From positions 1 through 39,565 of the forward strand of contig CALVKI010000011.1 in assembly GCA_944332635.1 (NCBI GenBank): a DNA stretch of 39,565 bases, read 5' to 3'. The notes under the pieces are model-generated. The model was not told the DNA's origin and did no database searches. It saw only the letters and a program-made list of their open reading frames with translations. Position 1 is the first letter of the stretch; every line of letters starts with the position of its first letter. Positions 1 to 6,489 of this stretch are shown in pieces. This stretch comes from an uncultured Bacilli bacterium (GTDB lineage Bacteria; Bacillota_I; Bacilli_A; RF39; UBA660). The position numbers and the translations under genes are program-made.

Positions 1-17
1 ACTGCAGCTATTTTCAT
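1..17 (-). CDS. Start of a leftward gene, probable large serine recombinase (integrase), partial
   Basis: Only six codons lie in the window: ATG at 17 followed by residues MKIAAV. A ribosome binding site (AAGGAAG) sits about 7 bases upstream. Large serine recombinases often begin with a short beta strand of this kind (MKxAAxYSRxS), and the site suits an integrase at the left end of a prophage, transcribed outward beside the repressor module. The prophage interrupts cotJC at its other end, a protein-coding target typical of serine integrases. The identity is inferred from six residues plus position, so it is tentative; the rest lies outside the window. Confidence 0.45.
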
Positions 18-112
18 TGCAACACTTCCTTTTTATTAAATTATATGTTACAATGATATAGAAAAACTCCTATATCATTGTATAGAAAAACTTCTATATT
101 AATTTTATAGTT

Positions 113-127
113 TTAGTTGGTAGCTAA
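113..127 (-). promoter_or_regulatory. 15-base motif shared with the two early leaders (copy 1)
   Basis: Read on the minus strand, this is TTAGCTACCAACTAA, in the leader of the recombinase gene. The same 15 bases occur at 1677-1691 and 2411-2425 on the plus strand, in the same orientation relative to the downstream gene. The arms TTAG and CTAA are inverted repeats, which suits an operator. The plus-strand reading here is instead perfectly complementary to the other two copies and is followed by a terminator at 144-173, which suits a small antisense RNA. Confidence 0.6.
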
Positions 128-143
128 GTAGTTTTTCATTTGT

Positions 144-173
144 GACTTCGTGTTCCAGCACGAGGTCTTTTTT
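144..173 (+). terminator. Intrinsic terminator, rightward
   Basis: Nine-pair stem GACTTCGTG / CACGAGGTC with one G-U pair, a six-base loop and six T on the plus strand. On the minus strand the tail is not T-rich, so it does not obviously serve the leftward gene that ends at 172. It therefore implies a rightward transcript starting somewhere in 1-140. Confidence 0.65.
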
Positions 174-555
174 ATTTTTCGAGATAATCAATTTTAAATT
201 CATCAATATCATAAAATTCATTTAAATTTTTATGTGGACTTATGGAAGTTTCTTTATCAATATTTTTATACCATTTTGTCTTCCGCAATTTTCTTAAATA
301 ATAGTATAATTCTTCAAATTTCTCTTCTTTAACAAATTTTGAACATTCTTTTATTAAATTAAAATAATAAAATTCTGTTTTTCCATTTTCATTGTTTATC
401 TTTTTCAACGATATGAAATTAAGTATAGCAAAAATTAGAAATGTTATTAAATAAAAAATATTATAATTTTGTGTTCCTATTAAGGACGATATGACTAATA
501 TGATGGTCCAGAAAATTACTATGACATCAATTAGATACATAAAAGCAGTAAGCAA
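172..555 (-). CDS. Two-helix membrane protein of the lysogeny module
   Basis: A protein of about 127 residues. The N-terminal half is strongly hydrophobic, with two membrane segments separated by a short turn around SLIGTQNYN, followed by a charged cytoplasmic-looking tail rich in Lys and Glu. I do not recognise the family. The start is uncertain: TTG at 555 has AGAGG at a good distance, GTG at 564 overlaps that site, and ATG at 540 is too far from it. It lies about 20 bases after the ImmA-like gene and is probably co-transcribed with it and the repressor. Small membrane proteins here are often lysogenic-conversion or superinfection-exclusion genes, but nothing in the sequence proves that. 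Confidence 0.6.
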   Translation of the reverse strand: MLTAFMYLIDVIVIFWTIILVISSLIGTQNYNIFYLITFLIFAILNFISLKKINNENGKTEFYYFNLIKECSKFVKEEKFEELYYYLRKLRKTKWYKNIDKETSISPHKNLNEFYDIDEFKIDYLEK

Positions 556-577
556 ATTTATCACCTCTTAGTCCTAT

Positions 578-901
578 TTAATTTTCATTTTCAATGCTAT
601 CTAACAAATATTTTACATATCTGTCTGCATCATCTTCATATTTATCAATATTAAAAGCGAATAAATCATTGTCTAATTGATTTAAGTGGTTTAACTCTAT
701 GTGTGCTAACTCATGAATAATTGTCTTTCTTTTTTTGTAATAAGATAAATTAGGATTAATCATAATAGTATTTATTCCTCTATAACTTAAAACCACACCA
801 TTTATTCCTTGCGGTAAAGCTTCATAGATAATAATTATATTATAATAATTGAGTAATTCTTGTTGAGTTATTTCTTTTTTTAATAAATTATACAAATTCA
901 T
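578..901 (-). CDS. ImmA/IrrE-family zinc metallopeptidase
   Basis: A 107-residue protein with the zincin motif HELAH at residues 63-67 within IIHELAHIELNH. The two His are the expected zinc ligands and Glu64 the catalytic base. The family member ImmA of ICEBs1 cleaves the paired XRE repressor to induce the element, and the arrangement matches: the gene lies directly downstream of the repressor at 937-1284, 35 bases apart, on the same strand. It is short for the family but carries the complete catalytic core. Its likely substrate is the adjacent repressor (inference from order). Confidence 0.85.
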   Translation of the reverse strand: MNLYNLLKKEITQQELLNYYNIIIIYEALPQGINGVVLSYRGINTIMINPNLSYYKKRKTIIHELAHIELNHLNQLDNDLFAFNIDKYEDDADRYVKYLLDSIENEN

Positions 902-936
902 TACATACCTCTCAAGTATCTATACTAGCATACTCA

Positions 937-1284
937 TTATTCTCCATCTAATTGTTTATCAATTTCTCTTTTCCTTTTTTCAATTATAAATCTCATATAT
1001 TCTTTATCTTCGTCTGTCAAGATATCTTTATTTTTAGAAAAGAGTAGTTCTAATTCGTCAAACTTTTTATTGTTGTTTAGAGTTAAATCTTTTCCTGTTA
1101 AATCTGCAATTGATATATTGAAAAAATTAGCAACATCATAAGCATTATCAACAGTTACTCCCATATCTCCGTTTTCCCAACGGGAAATAGTAGATTGGTT
1201 AACATTAAGTTTATCAGCCAATTCATTTCTCGACATTCCTTTTTCTTTTCTTAAATACTCTAAATTTTTTGAAAAGAAACTCAT
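937..1284 (-). CDS. XRE-family phage repressor (CI-like)
   Basis: A 115-residue protein with an N-terminal helix-turn-helix (LAxKLNVNQSTISRWENG, about residues 22-39) and a charged C-terminal region, without a LexA-type protease domain. Lack of self-cleavage fits a repressor removed by the neighbouring ImmA-like peptidase. ATG at 1284 has GAGGAGG upstream. Its promoter overlaps a TTGCG-N4-CGCAA palindrome at 1322-1335, so it probably regulates itself as well as the divergent early promoter. Confidence 0.88.
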   Translation of the reverse strand: MSFFSKNLEYLRKEKGMSRNELADKLNVNQSTISRWENGDMGVTVDNAYDVANFFNISIADLTGKDLTLNNNKKFDELELLFSKNKDILTDEDKEYMRFIIEKRKREIDKQLDGE

Positions 1285-1306
1285 AAAAAAACCTCCTCAC
1301 ACAACT

Positions 1307-1335
1307 AATATACAATCTTTTTTGCGAAAACGCAA
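1307..1335 (-). promoter_or_regulatory. Repressor promoter, leftward
   Basis: On the minus strand, TTGCGT (1330-1335) is followed by a 17-base spacer and TATATT (1307-1312). The -35 box is one arm of the operator at 1322-1335, so repressor binding would block it directly. Confidence 0.7.
1322..1335. promoter_or_regulatory. Operator 1, TTGCG-AAAA-CGCAA
   Basis: A 14-base site with perfect five-base arms in the divergent control region. The identical sequence occurs at 1608-1621 and a close variant at 1351-1364, so this is the likely binding site of the XRE repressor and/or the Cro-like protein. Confidence 0.75.
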
Positions 1336-1343
1336 TATTTTTA

Positions 1344-1372
1344 TTGACTTTTGCGAAAAAGCATAGTAAATT
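1344..1372 (+). promoter_or_regulatory. Early rightward promoter
   Basis: TTGACT at 1344-1349, a 17-base spacer and TAAATT at 1367-1372, followed by the ribosome binding site of the Cro-like gene. The variant operator at 1351-1364 lies in the spacer, so repressor binding there would shut off lytic genes. Confidence 0.65.
1351..1364. promoter_or_regulatory. Operator 2, variant
   Basis: TTGCGAAAAAGCAT, matching operator 1 at 12 of 14 positions. It lies between the -35 and -10 boxes of the rightward promoter. Confidence 0.6.
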
Positions 1373-1393
1373 ATAATTGTAAGGAGGTAAAAG

Positions 1394-1645
1394 ATGAAGG
1401 AAGAATTTTTAAAAGCGGTATCTTCAGAATTAAAAATTATAAGAATTGAAAATGGTGATTCACAAGAAGAATTAGCTTTAAAATCAAAAATAGCCACAAG
1501 TACTATTAGTAAATACGAAACTGGAAAAGATGATATGAGTCTGTATAAAATTGAACAAATGCTAAAGCCTTATAACTATACATTATCTATTTTTTTTACC
1601 AGAGTACTTGCGAAAACGCAAAATAAAAAACCGAAGATAGTATAA
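1394..1645 (+). CDS. XRE-family regulator (Cro/antirepressor-like)
   Basis: An 83-residue helix-turn-helix protein, with the core EELALKSKIATSTISKYETG at about residues 25-44. It is the first gene of the rightward early transcript and diverges from the repressor, the position of Cro. AAGGAGG lies at a good distance before the ATG. The last codons contain a third exact copy of the operator (1608-1621), so the gene end doubles as a binding site. Confidence 0.8.
   Translation: MKEEFLKAVSSELKIIRIENGDSQEELALKSKIATSTISKYETGKDDMSLYKIEQMLKPYNYTLSIFFTRVLAKTQNKKPKIV
1608..1621. promoter_or_regulatory. Operator 3, inside the Cro-like gene
   Basis: An exact copy of TTGCG-AAAA-CGCAA, within the codons for the C-terminal residues of the Cro-like protein, about 285 bases from operator 1. 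The spacing would allow looping or a transcription roadblock. Confidence 0.65.
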
Positions 1646-1676
1646 AAAAGTTAACCCAGGGTCAGAAAAGAAAAGA

Positions 1677-1744
1677 TTAGCTACCAACTAAAAAGTCGAA
1701 ATTGGTCGACAAACTCATAAGATGAAATAGGAGGTCAAAGTATG
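1677..1744 (+). repeat. Early leader repeat, copy A
   Basis: A leader that recurs at 2411-2474. It contains the 15-base motif TTAGCTACCAACTAA, a small hairpin GTCGA/TCGAC (1695-1699 and 1706-1710), a conserved CATAAGATG block, the ribosome binding site TAGGAGG and a start codon followed by GGA. The stem is conserved while the loop differs between copies, which suggests the RNA structure matters. Confidence 0.75.
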
Positions 1745-1777
1745 GAACAAATCCTCAGCAAGGATAGAAAAAATTAA
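1742..1777 (+). pseudogene. Remnant of the small leader-linked gene (11 codons)
   Basis: ATG with a good ribosome binding site encodes MEQILSKDRKN and stops. The DNA resembles a shortened version of the 33-codon gene at 2472-2573, sharing AAATCCTC and the Arg/Lys-rich stretch that follows. It is therefore probably a decayed copy, or a leader peptide for the XRE gene at 1787, whose ribosome binding site overlaps its end. Confidence 0.45.
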
Positions 1778-1786
1778 GGAGAGAAT

Positions 1787-2005
1787 ATGATATCTAATTA
1801 TTTAAAAAAGTACTTTAATGAAAGAAAAATAAATCAATATGAGATAGAAAAAAGAACAGGAATAAGACAAAGTAAGATAAGTTTAGCACTAAATAATAAA
1901 AGAAAGTTAAGTGCAGAAGAACTACTAAAAATAGCGATCGCTTTTGATATAGATTTAAACAAAATAAAAGAAATCATCCAGTCGTCAAACAAGAATGATT
2001 TCTAA
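1787..2005 (+). CDS. Second small XRE-family helix-turn-helix protein
   Basis: A 72-residue protein with helix-turn-helix YEIEKRTGIRQSKISLALNN (about residues 18-37) followed by a helical C-terminus. Its N-terminus is unlike the Cro-like protein at 1394. GGAGAG lies upstream of ATG 1787. The gene lies between the two copies of the early leader repeat, so it may have arrived with that duplication. The binding site is unknown; the TTAG/CTAA motif in both leaders is a candidate. Confidence 0.8.
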   Translation: MISNYLKKYFNERKINQYEIEKRTGIRQSKISLALNNKRKLSAEELLKIAIAFDIDLNKIKEIIQSSNKNDF

Positions 2006-2410
2006 GCTACACAATACGAGATTAAACGATACTAGCATATCGAATAATCAAGAGTTTAATTCTAGATTAATAGCAGTATATAGAATATTTAATTATCTAT
2101 GCATTTTTTAGAGTGGTTCCTCTCCACAAATAAATAACTAAATATTTTTCAACCCTAAACACTGCTAGATATTTAGTTGCTATTGCTTAACATTTACGAG
2201 TTTGCTTTCTCTCTTAAGTTAAATAAACTTGCCCCATAGCTGTTAAGCTCTAGAGATGTGATAATCTCATGAACTCAAAATACTGGTATGTATTTTGAAT
2301 TAGATATCTAGGCAGGGCAAGTTCAAAAGTGCTTTTAACATAAAAACCCTCTTTCTTGCCACTGAGGCAATTAAAGTATATCAAGAAATAATTAGAAAAT
2401 CAAATAAATC
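2006..2410 (+). ncRNA. Gene-free region with many hairpins, candidate structured RNA
   Basis: There is no convincing reading frame over 405 bases, but there are several exact inverted repeats. GTGG/CCAC pairs at 2113-2116/2124-2127. AACTAAATAT/ATATTTAGTT pairs at 2136-2145/2169-2178. A closing stem AACTTGCCC/GGGCAAGTT (2226-2234/2315-2323) encloses three hairpins: AGCT/AGCT (2238-2249), GAGAT/ATCTC (2253-2268) and TCAAAATAC/GTATTTTGA (2275-2298). A further hairpin TTGCC/GGCAA lies at 2356-2370. No reverse transcriptase lies nearby. The fold is read by eye; no known RNA family was recognised. Confidence 0.5.
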
Positions 2411-2474
2411 TTAGCTACCAACTAAGTCGAAATTTATCGACAAAAACATAAGATGGAGTAGGAGGTGTCTTATG
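2411..2474 (+). repeat. Early leader repeat, copy B
   Basis: Second copy of the leader at 1677-1744, with the 15-base motif (2411-2425), the hairpin GTCGA/TCGAC (2426-2430/2437-2441), CATAAGATG and TAGGAGG in the same order. The main difference is three bases missing after the 15-base motif. Confidence 0.75.
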
Positions 2475-2573
2475 GAATTAAAAGTAATTGTCAAAAATCC
2501 TCCGAGTGAGGAAAGACAAAAAGAACTTATTAAAGAGATAACAGAATGGATTCAAATTAATTATTATTCGTAG
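2472..2573 (+). CDS. Small early phage protein, 33 residues
   Basis: Starts at ATG 2472 after TAGGAGG and encodes MELKVIVKNPPSEERQKELI followed by a short amphipathic helix. Its size and the KNPPSEE motif recall short proteins often seen ahead of phage replication genes, but I assign no function. A decayed relative follows the other leader copy at 1742. Confidence 0.6.
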   Translation: MELKVIVKNPPSEERQKELIKEITEWIQINYYS

Positions 2574-2588
2574 AAAGGGGATGACAAA

Positions 2589-2783
2589 ATGTCAGCAGAA
2601 ACACGAGAAATGCTTACTATAATTCATCAAAATAACAAAAGAGTAAAAGAGTTCAATAAAGAAAGAGCAAAAAAACAAAAAAGACAAGTGATTATAGACA
2701 CTGCGATAATGTTTTTAGCAAGCTCAATCTTCATGATAGGAATTATGACATTTATTGCAATGATTGAAAGTTTGAGATTTTAA
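2589..2783 (+). CDS. Small membrane protein of the early operon
   Basis: A 64-residue protein with a very basic N-terminal half (KERAKKQKRQ) and one C-terminal membrane helix (about residues 37-60, IMFLASSIFMIGIMTFIAMI). AGAAAGGGG lies about 7 bases before the ATG. The basic segment before the helix predicts an inside N-terminus. No family was recognised. Confidence 0.65.
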   Translation: MSAETREMLTIIHQNNKRVKEFNKERAKKQKRQVIIDTAIMFLASSIFMIGIMTFIAMIESLRF

Positions 2784-2802
2784 GAATAAATAGGAGGAGA
2801 TT

Positions 2803-2913
2803 ATGAAAAATTCGCAAAAAGAAAAGGACTCAATAACCACAAAAAGTCCCTTTGTCAAAATGACAACATTATTATACAACAAATGCCCAAGTTTTTCAAG
2901 GAGGATAGAATAA
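2803..2913 (+). CDS. Very small protein upstream of the initiator, 36 residues
   Basis: ATG 2803 has AGGAGG 6 bases upstream and encodes a Lys/Ser/Thr-rich peptide (MKNSQKEKDSITTKSPF...). Its stop overlaps the first base of the replication initiator start (TAATG). The end of the gene carries the AAGGAGG site of the initiator, so the two are probably translationally coupled. Function unknown. Confidence 0.55.
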   Translation: MKNSQKEKDSITTKSPFVKMTTLLYNKCPSFSRRIE

Positions 2914-3653
2914 TGGCAACTCGCTACATGCAAACTGATTTCTGGACTGATTCAAAAGTTCATAATGAATCCAGTCCAGAAGATAGATATTTTATGATCT
3001 ATTTATTAACTAATCCCAAAACTAATCAACTTGGCTGTTATGAATTAACTATTGAGCAGATGGCATTTGATTTGGGATATAAAGAACCAGAAGTGCAGAA
3101 AATTCTTAATAGATTAATAAGAAACTTAGAATTTGCTGATTATGATTATGAAACAAAAGAAATTTTAATTAAAAATTGGTACAGATATAATTGGACCAAG
3201 TCACCAAAAGTACAACAATATGTTTTAAAAGAGCTTGAAAAGGTAAAATCAGAAAAATTTAAAAAGTATTTAGATACGGTATGCATACCCTATGTATACC
3301 CTATAGATACCCTATACATAGGGTATCGGTATAATTATAATAATAAAAATAATAATATATATAATTATAAAAATATTTACAGCAAATTAGAAGAATTCTT
3401 TGGTAGACCATTAAGTTCTATTGAAATAGAAATAATTAAAGATTGGGAAAATAAGCAAATAAAACCAGAGATTATAGATCTAGCGATTAAAGAGGCTGTT
3501 CTTAATCAGGCTAGAAGTTTAAAGTATATTGATAAGATTCTTTACGATTGGGCGCAACAAGGATTAAAGAATGAACAATCAATAGTCAACTATCTAAAAA
3601 AAAGAAAAAAAAGAGGAAAAGAAGATGCTGCTTCTTCTTATGAAATATTTTAA
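2913..3653 (+). CDS. DnaD-type replication initiator
   Basis: A 246-residue protein. The N-terminal part (MATRYMQTDFWTDSKV... to about residue 100) is a winged-helix replication domain. A Tyr/Asn-rich linker (about 140-160) is followed by a DnaD-like C-terminal domain with GRPLSSIEIEIIKDW and a YIDKILYDWAQQG motif. An upstream in-frame start at 2883 exists, but ATG 2913 is preferred because AAGGAGG sits before it and it overlaps the stop of the small gene before it. Such proteins bind the phage origin and load helicase. The linker-coding DNA contains an iteron array (3274-3326), so the origin is probably inside this gene. Confidence 0.85.
   Translation: MATRYMQTDFWTDSKVHNESSPEDRYFMIYLLTNPKTNQLGCYELTIEQMAFDLGYKEPEVQKILNRLIRNLEFADYDYETKEILIKNWYRYNWTKSPKVQQYVLKELEKVKSEKFKKYLDTVCIPYVYPIDTLYIGYRYNYNNKNNNIYNYKNIYSKLEEFFGRPLSSIEIEIIKDWENKQIKPEIIDLAIKEAVLNQARSLKYIDKILYDWAQQGLKNEQSIVNYLKKRKKRGKEDAASSYEIF
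3274..3326. repeat. Iteron array, probable phage replication origin
   Basis: Five nine-base units start exactly 11 bases apart, at 3274, 3285, 3296, 3307 and 3318: ATACGGTAT, three copies of ATACCCTAT, then the inverted form ATAGGGTAT. A stretch of nearly pure A/T (about 3330-3380) follows and would serve as the unwinding element. Origins embedded in the initiator gene are known from lambda O and many Firmicute phages. Confidence 0.8.
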
Positions 3654-4876
3654 TGAATGATTTAGAAGATGAAATACTCGGTTTATTATTGCTGAATCCT
3701 GATTTTATGAAGCAATGTGTCATAAGTGATGAATTATTTCTAAATGGAACAAATAAATTTATTTTTAATCTTTTTAAACAACAATATTCAGATTCAAAGA
3801 CTATTAGTATTGTTGGTTTGGCAGAGAATTATAAGCACGTATTTAATGATAATTTTAAAATTAATGAGATAATTTCAAAATTATCAGAATTAATGAGTGA
3901 AGTTATACCTGTAAACAATTTTAGCTACTATCAGGAGACATTATTAGCTAGATATATTCAAAATAAGATTCTTCATGTAGTAGATTTATATAAAAACGAA
4001 AAAATATCTACAGAAGAGATGTTAGATCAGATTCATAAGTTTGAAAGTATGTCAATAAAAACAGAAGCTGGAAAGAAAAGTGCGGAAGAAATTTTTAAAT
4101 TAATTAATAGTAAAAATAAATCAATAAAATTTCGCCTCAAAAAATTATCCGATTATGTTGACGTAAAAGAACAAGACTTGGTAGTTATAGGAGCACGACC
4201 ATCTGTTGGAAAGACTGCATTTATGCTTAATTTATTTGAAGATTTATCAAAAAAATATAATTGTATTTTTTTCTCTATGGAAATGAGTGAGATTCAAATA
4301 TACAGAAGATTAGTATCAATAAATACTGCAATTCCTATTAAATGCTTAAATATGATAGAAACAGACTATCAAAGAGAAGCAATTGAATCAGGTTGTAAAA
4401 ACATTTCAAATAATAATTTAAAAGTTTACTTTGGTGGTCAAACAATTAGAACTTTAAAGAGAACAATTGCGAATGAAAGTAAAAATGGCCATGTTATAGC
4501 ATTTATTGATTATGCTGGCTTAATTGGTGGTAAAAACTCAAACCAATCTATATATGAACATTTAACATCAGTGCTGAAAGAGTTGAGAAGAGTAACTTTA
4601 GATTTTGATTGTACTATTTTTCTTGCAGCACAACTTAATAGAAATGCAGATGACAAAAAGGAACCTAAACTCTCTGAATTAAAAGAAACCGGAGAACTCG
4701 AACAATCTGCTACAGAAGTTATATTTTTACATAATGAAAATTTTGAAAATACGCAGTCTTTAAAGGAAATTGAATTAAGTATTATTATTGCTAAAAATAG
4801 AGATGGAAAGACAGGAAAAACTAAATTGAAATATAACAGAGAAAATCAAAGATTTGAAGAAATAAATAAGTATTAG
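3653..4876 (+). CDS. DnaB-like replicative helicase
   Basis: A 407-residue protein with a short N-terminal DnaB domain (about 1-110) and a RecA-type ATPase core: Walker A GARPSVGKT at residues 180-188, the FFSMEMS motif near 206, Walker B FIDYAG with Asp286, and AAQLNR at about 325-330. It is shorter than chromosomal DnaB (about 450). The start overlaps the initiator stop by one base (TAATG), so the two are coupled; the initiator probably loads this helicase at the iteron origin. Confidence 0.92.
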   Translation: MNDLEDEILGLLLLNPDFMKQCVISDELFLNGTNKFIFNLFKQQYSDSKTISIVGLAENYKHVFNDNFKINEIISKLSELMSEVIPVNNFSYYQETLLARYIQNKILHVVDLYKNEKISTEEMLDQIHKFESMSIKTEAGKKSAEEIFKLINSKNKSIKFRLKKLSDYVDVKEQDLVVIGARPSVGKTAFMLNLFEDLSKKYNCIFFSMEMSEIQIYRRLVSINTAIPIKCLNMIETDYQREAIESGCKNISNNNLKVYFGGQTIRTLKRTIANESKNGHVIAFIDYAGLIGGKNSNQSIYEHLTSVLKELRRVTLDFDCTIFLAAQLNRNADDKKEPKLSELKETGELEQSATEVIFLHNENFENTQSLKEIELSIIIAKNRDGKTGKTKLKYNRENQRFEEINKY

Positions 4877-4887
4877 GAGATGATAAT

Positions 4888-5055
4888 ATGGAAAAAATCG
4901 ATAAACAACAACTAAATAAATTATTAGCTATTATAGAAAAATATGGTTTGCAAAATAAGTGGATACTAGAAATATGTAATATTGAAAGTTTAATTGATAT
5001 GACAGTGAAACAGTATAACTTCTTATTAATACTAATCTCACAAGTAGGTATATAG
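4888..5055 (+). CDS. Small helical protein, 55 residues
   Basis: ATG 4888 follows TAGGAGATG at a good distance, and the gene ends just before the next ribosome binding site. The protein is predicted mainly helical, with an N-terminal charged helix and a hydrophobic C-terminus (FLLILISQVGI). The last residues resemble small zinc-free replication accessory proteins only in size. No family recognised. Confidence 0.6.
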   Translation: MEKIDKQQLNKLLAIIEKYGLQNKWILEICNIESLIDMTVKQYNFLLILISQVGI

Positions 5056-5064
5056 GAGGTTGTT

Positions 5065-5289
5065 ATGTTTTCAGAAATAATAAAAAATAAAAGGAAAGAA
5101 CAACGAAGAAAGAAGAATACGAAAGACTTAAAATATCAAACAGCATTAGAACAAAACATAATAAAAGCAGATAAAATAATAGATTTACAAGATAAAGTAA
5201 TTTTGTTGCAAGATCAAATTATTAGTTTAAACGAAGAGAACAAAAGATTAAAGTTATATGTAGAAAAAGGAGAGAGAAAGAATGTATAG
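5065..5289 (+). CDS. Small coiled-coil protein with basic N-terminus
   Basis: A 74-residue protein. The first 22 residues are very basic (NKRKEQRRKKN), which suggests nucleic-acid binding. Residues about 30-65 form a heptad coiled coil (IIDLQDKVILLQDQIISLNEENKRL). It overlaps the next gene, also a coiled-coil protein, by 8 bases. The two may form a heteromer; function unknown. Confidence 0.65.
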   Translation: MFSEIIKNKRKEQRRKKNTKDLKYQTALEQNIIKADKIIDLQDKVILLQDQIISLNEENKRLKLYVEKGERKNV

Positions 5290-5527
5290 AAAAGTTTTGA
5301 AAGATGTAATAAAAGATCTAGAAAGAACGAATGATTTAATTGAAGTGTCAGAATATTTAAAATCATGTGATAAAAATGAATTTTTAAATATAATAAACGA
5401 ACTTTTAAATCAACTATCAGAAGAAAAAATAGAAAACAATAGAATGAAAAAGAAAATTAAAGAATTAACATCAGAAAAAGAAAAAATAAAAGATTTGCTA
5501 AACTCAGTACAAAATGAAATTATATGA
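5282..5527 (+). CDS. Small coiled-coil protein
   Basis: An 81-residue, almost entirely helical protein. The C-terminal half is a clear coiled coil (LLNQLSEEKIENNRMKKKIK). The start lies inside the previous gene and the end overlaps the tyrosine recombinase start by 4 bases, so it belongs to a tightly coupled set. No family recognised. Confidence 0.65.
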   Translation: MYRKVLKDVIKDLERTNDLIEVSEYLKSCDKNEFLNIINELLNQLSEEKIENNRMKKKIKELTSEKEKIKDLLNSVQNEII

Positions 5528-6381
5528 AAAAACAAATATTAATCAACAAATTAGATGAATGGCTAAAAGAACAATTTTTATCTGAACTATCAGAAAACAC
5601 AAGAAATGTATATAAACAATCAATAAATAAGTTTATTAATTATTTAAATAACAAAGAAATTTCTGATATCGATAAAGATGTCATGATTAAGTATAAAAAT
5701 TATTTAGATGAGGTTAGTAAATCAATAAATAGTAAAAATTTGTGGATAATATCATTAAATAAATATTTAAAGTGGCTCGGTTATAAAAATTTATGTCTAC
5801 GACAATTTAAATATCAAAAAAAATACTTTAGTGTTAATGCTATGACTCATGCTGATTTTAAAAGATTTTTAAGAAAAGCAAAAGAACTAAATATGTCCCA
5901 AGACTATTATATTATTAAAATTTTAGGAATGACAGGTATAAGAATAAGTGAGCTAAAGTATTTTACAGTAGAAAATCTAACAAAAAAGAATAAGAACATT
6001 ATTAAAATTAAAAATAAAGGAAAAGAAAGGGATGTTATAATTCCTAATTCTTTGGCTAGGGATTTAAGAAAATATTGTAGAGGTCAAAAGATTAAATCTG
6101 GAACCGTGTTTCCTTCTCCTAAAATTGCTGGAAAAATGATAACAGAAAAAACAATTAATATACATTTAAAGAAAATTGCTGGTGCTGGAAGAGTTTCATT
6201 GAAACTAGCTCATGCTCATGCATTTCGTGATTATTTTGCAATTTCTTTTTTAGAAAAATATCCAGAGAACTTTATGTTTTTAGCAGATTTAATGGGTCAT
6301 AGTTCCTTAGAAACTACGAGGATATATACAAGATTAACAACAGAAGAAAAACAAAAATTAATATCTAAAATACATCCTTAA
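5524..6381 (+). CDS. Xer-like tyrosine recombinase
   Basis: A 285-residue tyrosine recombinase with an N-terminal SAM-like core-binding domain (about 10-95) and a complete catalytic domain: Arg140 (TGIRISEL), a Lys in KNKGKERD near 165, His232 and Arg235 (HAFR), His259 (MGHSS) and Tyr268 (TRIYTR). It sits in the replication operon, not at a prophage end, and the element already seems to have another integrase at its left edge. A role in resolving multimers or recombining at a local site is therefore more likely than integration. A dif-like palindrome lies 109 bases after its stop. Confidence 0.9.
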   Translation: MKKQILINKLDEWLKEQFLSELSENTRNVYKQSINKFINYLNNKEISDIDKDVMIKYKNYLDEVSKSINSKNLWIISLNKYLKWLGYKNLCLRQFKYQKKYFSVNAMTHADFKRFLRKAKELNMSQDYYIIKILGMTGIRISELKYFTVENLTKKNKNIIKIKNKGKERDVIIPNSLARDLRKYCRGQKIKSGTVFPSPKIAGKMITEKTINIHLKKIAGAGRVSLKLAHAHAFRDYFAISFLEKYPENFMFLADLMGHSSLETTRIYTRLTTEEKQKLISKIHP

Positions 6382-6480
6382 TTATCCCGTTTTTTTCTAA
6401 AAAAACGTTCTTAAAATTTCAAAAAGTAATCTAATAAAAAAAAGTTCTTAGAGTATTGAATTATAAATGAAAAAAACATT

Positions 6481-6489
6481 TTATCCACA
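6481..6489 (+). promoter_or_regulatory. Consensus DnaA box
   Basis: TTATCCACA matches the bacterial DnaA box exactly. It directly abuts the dif-like palindrome, in a 169-base gap between the recombinase and the next gene. One chance match in 39 kb is possible. Confidence 0.5.

Noticed and set aside
1297..1497. 66-codon minus-strand frame across the divergent promoter
   Set aside because: It runs through the operators and the start of the Cro-like gene and has no ribosome binding site.
2006..2410. Retron non-coding RNA or CRISPR array
   Set aside because: No reverse transcriptase or cas gene is near, and there are no regularly spaced direct repeats.
5524..6381. Tyrosine recombinase as the integrase of this prophage
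   Set aside because: It lies deep in the replication operon and runs rightward, while the edge of the element carries the start of another recombinase. This cannot be fully excluded because the left junction is outside the window.
6388..6407. Terminator after the tyrosine recombinase
   Set aside because: The hairpin CGTTTTTTT/AAAAAAACG is almost pure A-T, has a two-base loop and is not followed by a T run, so it is a weak candidate.
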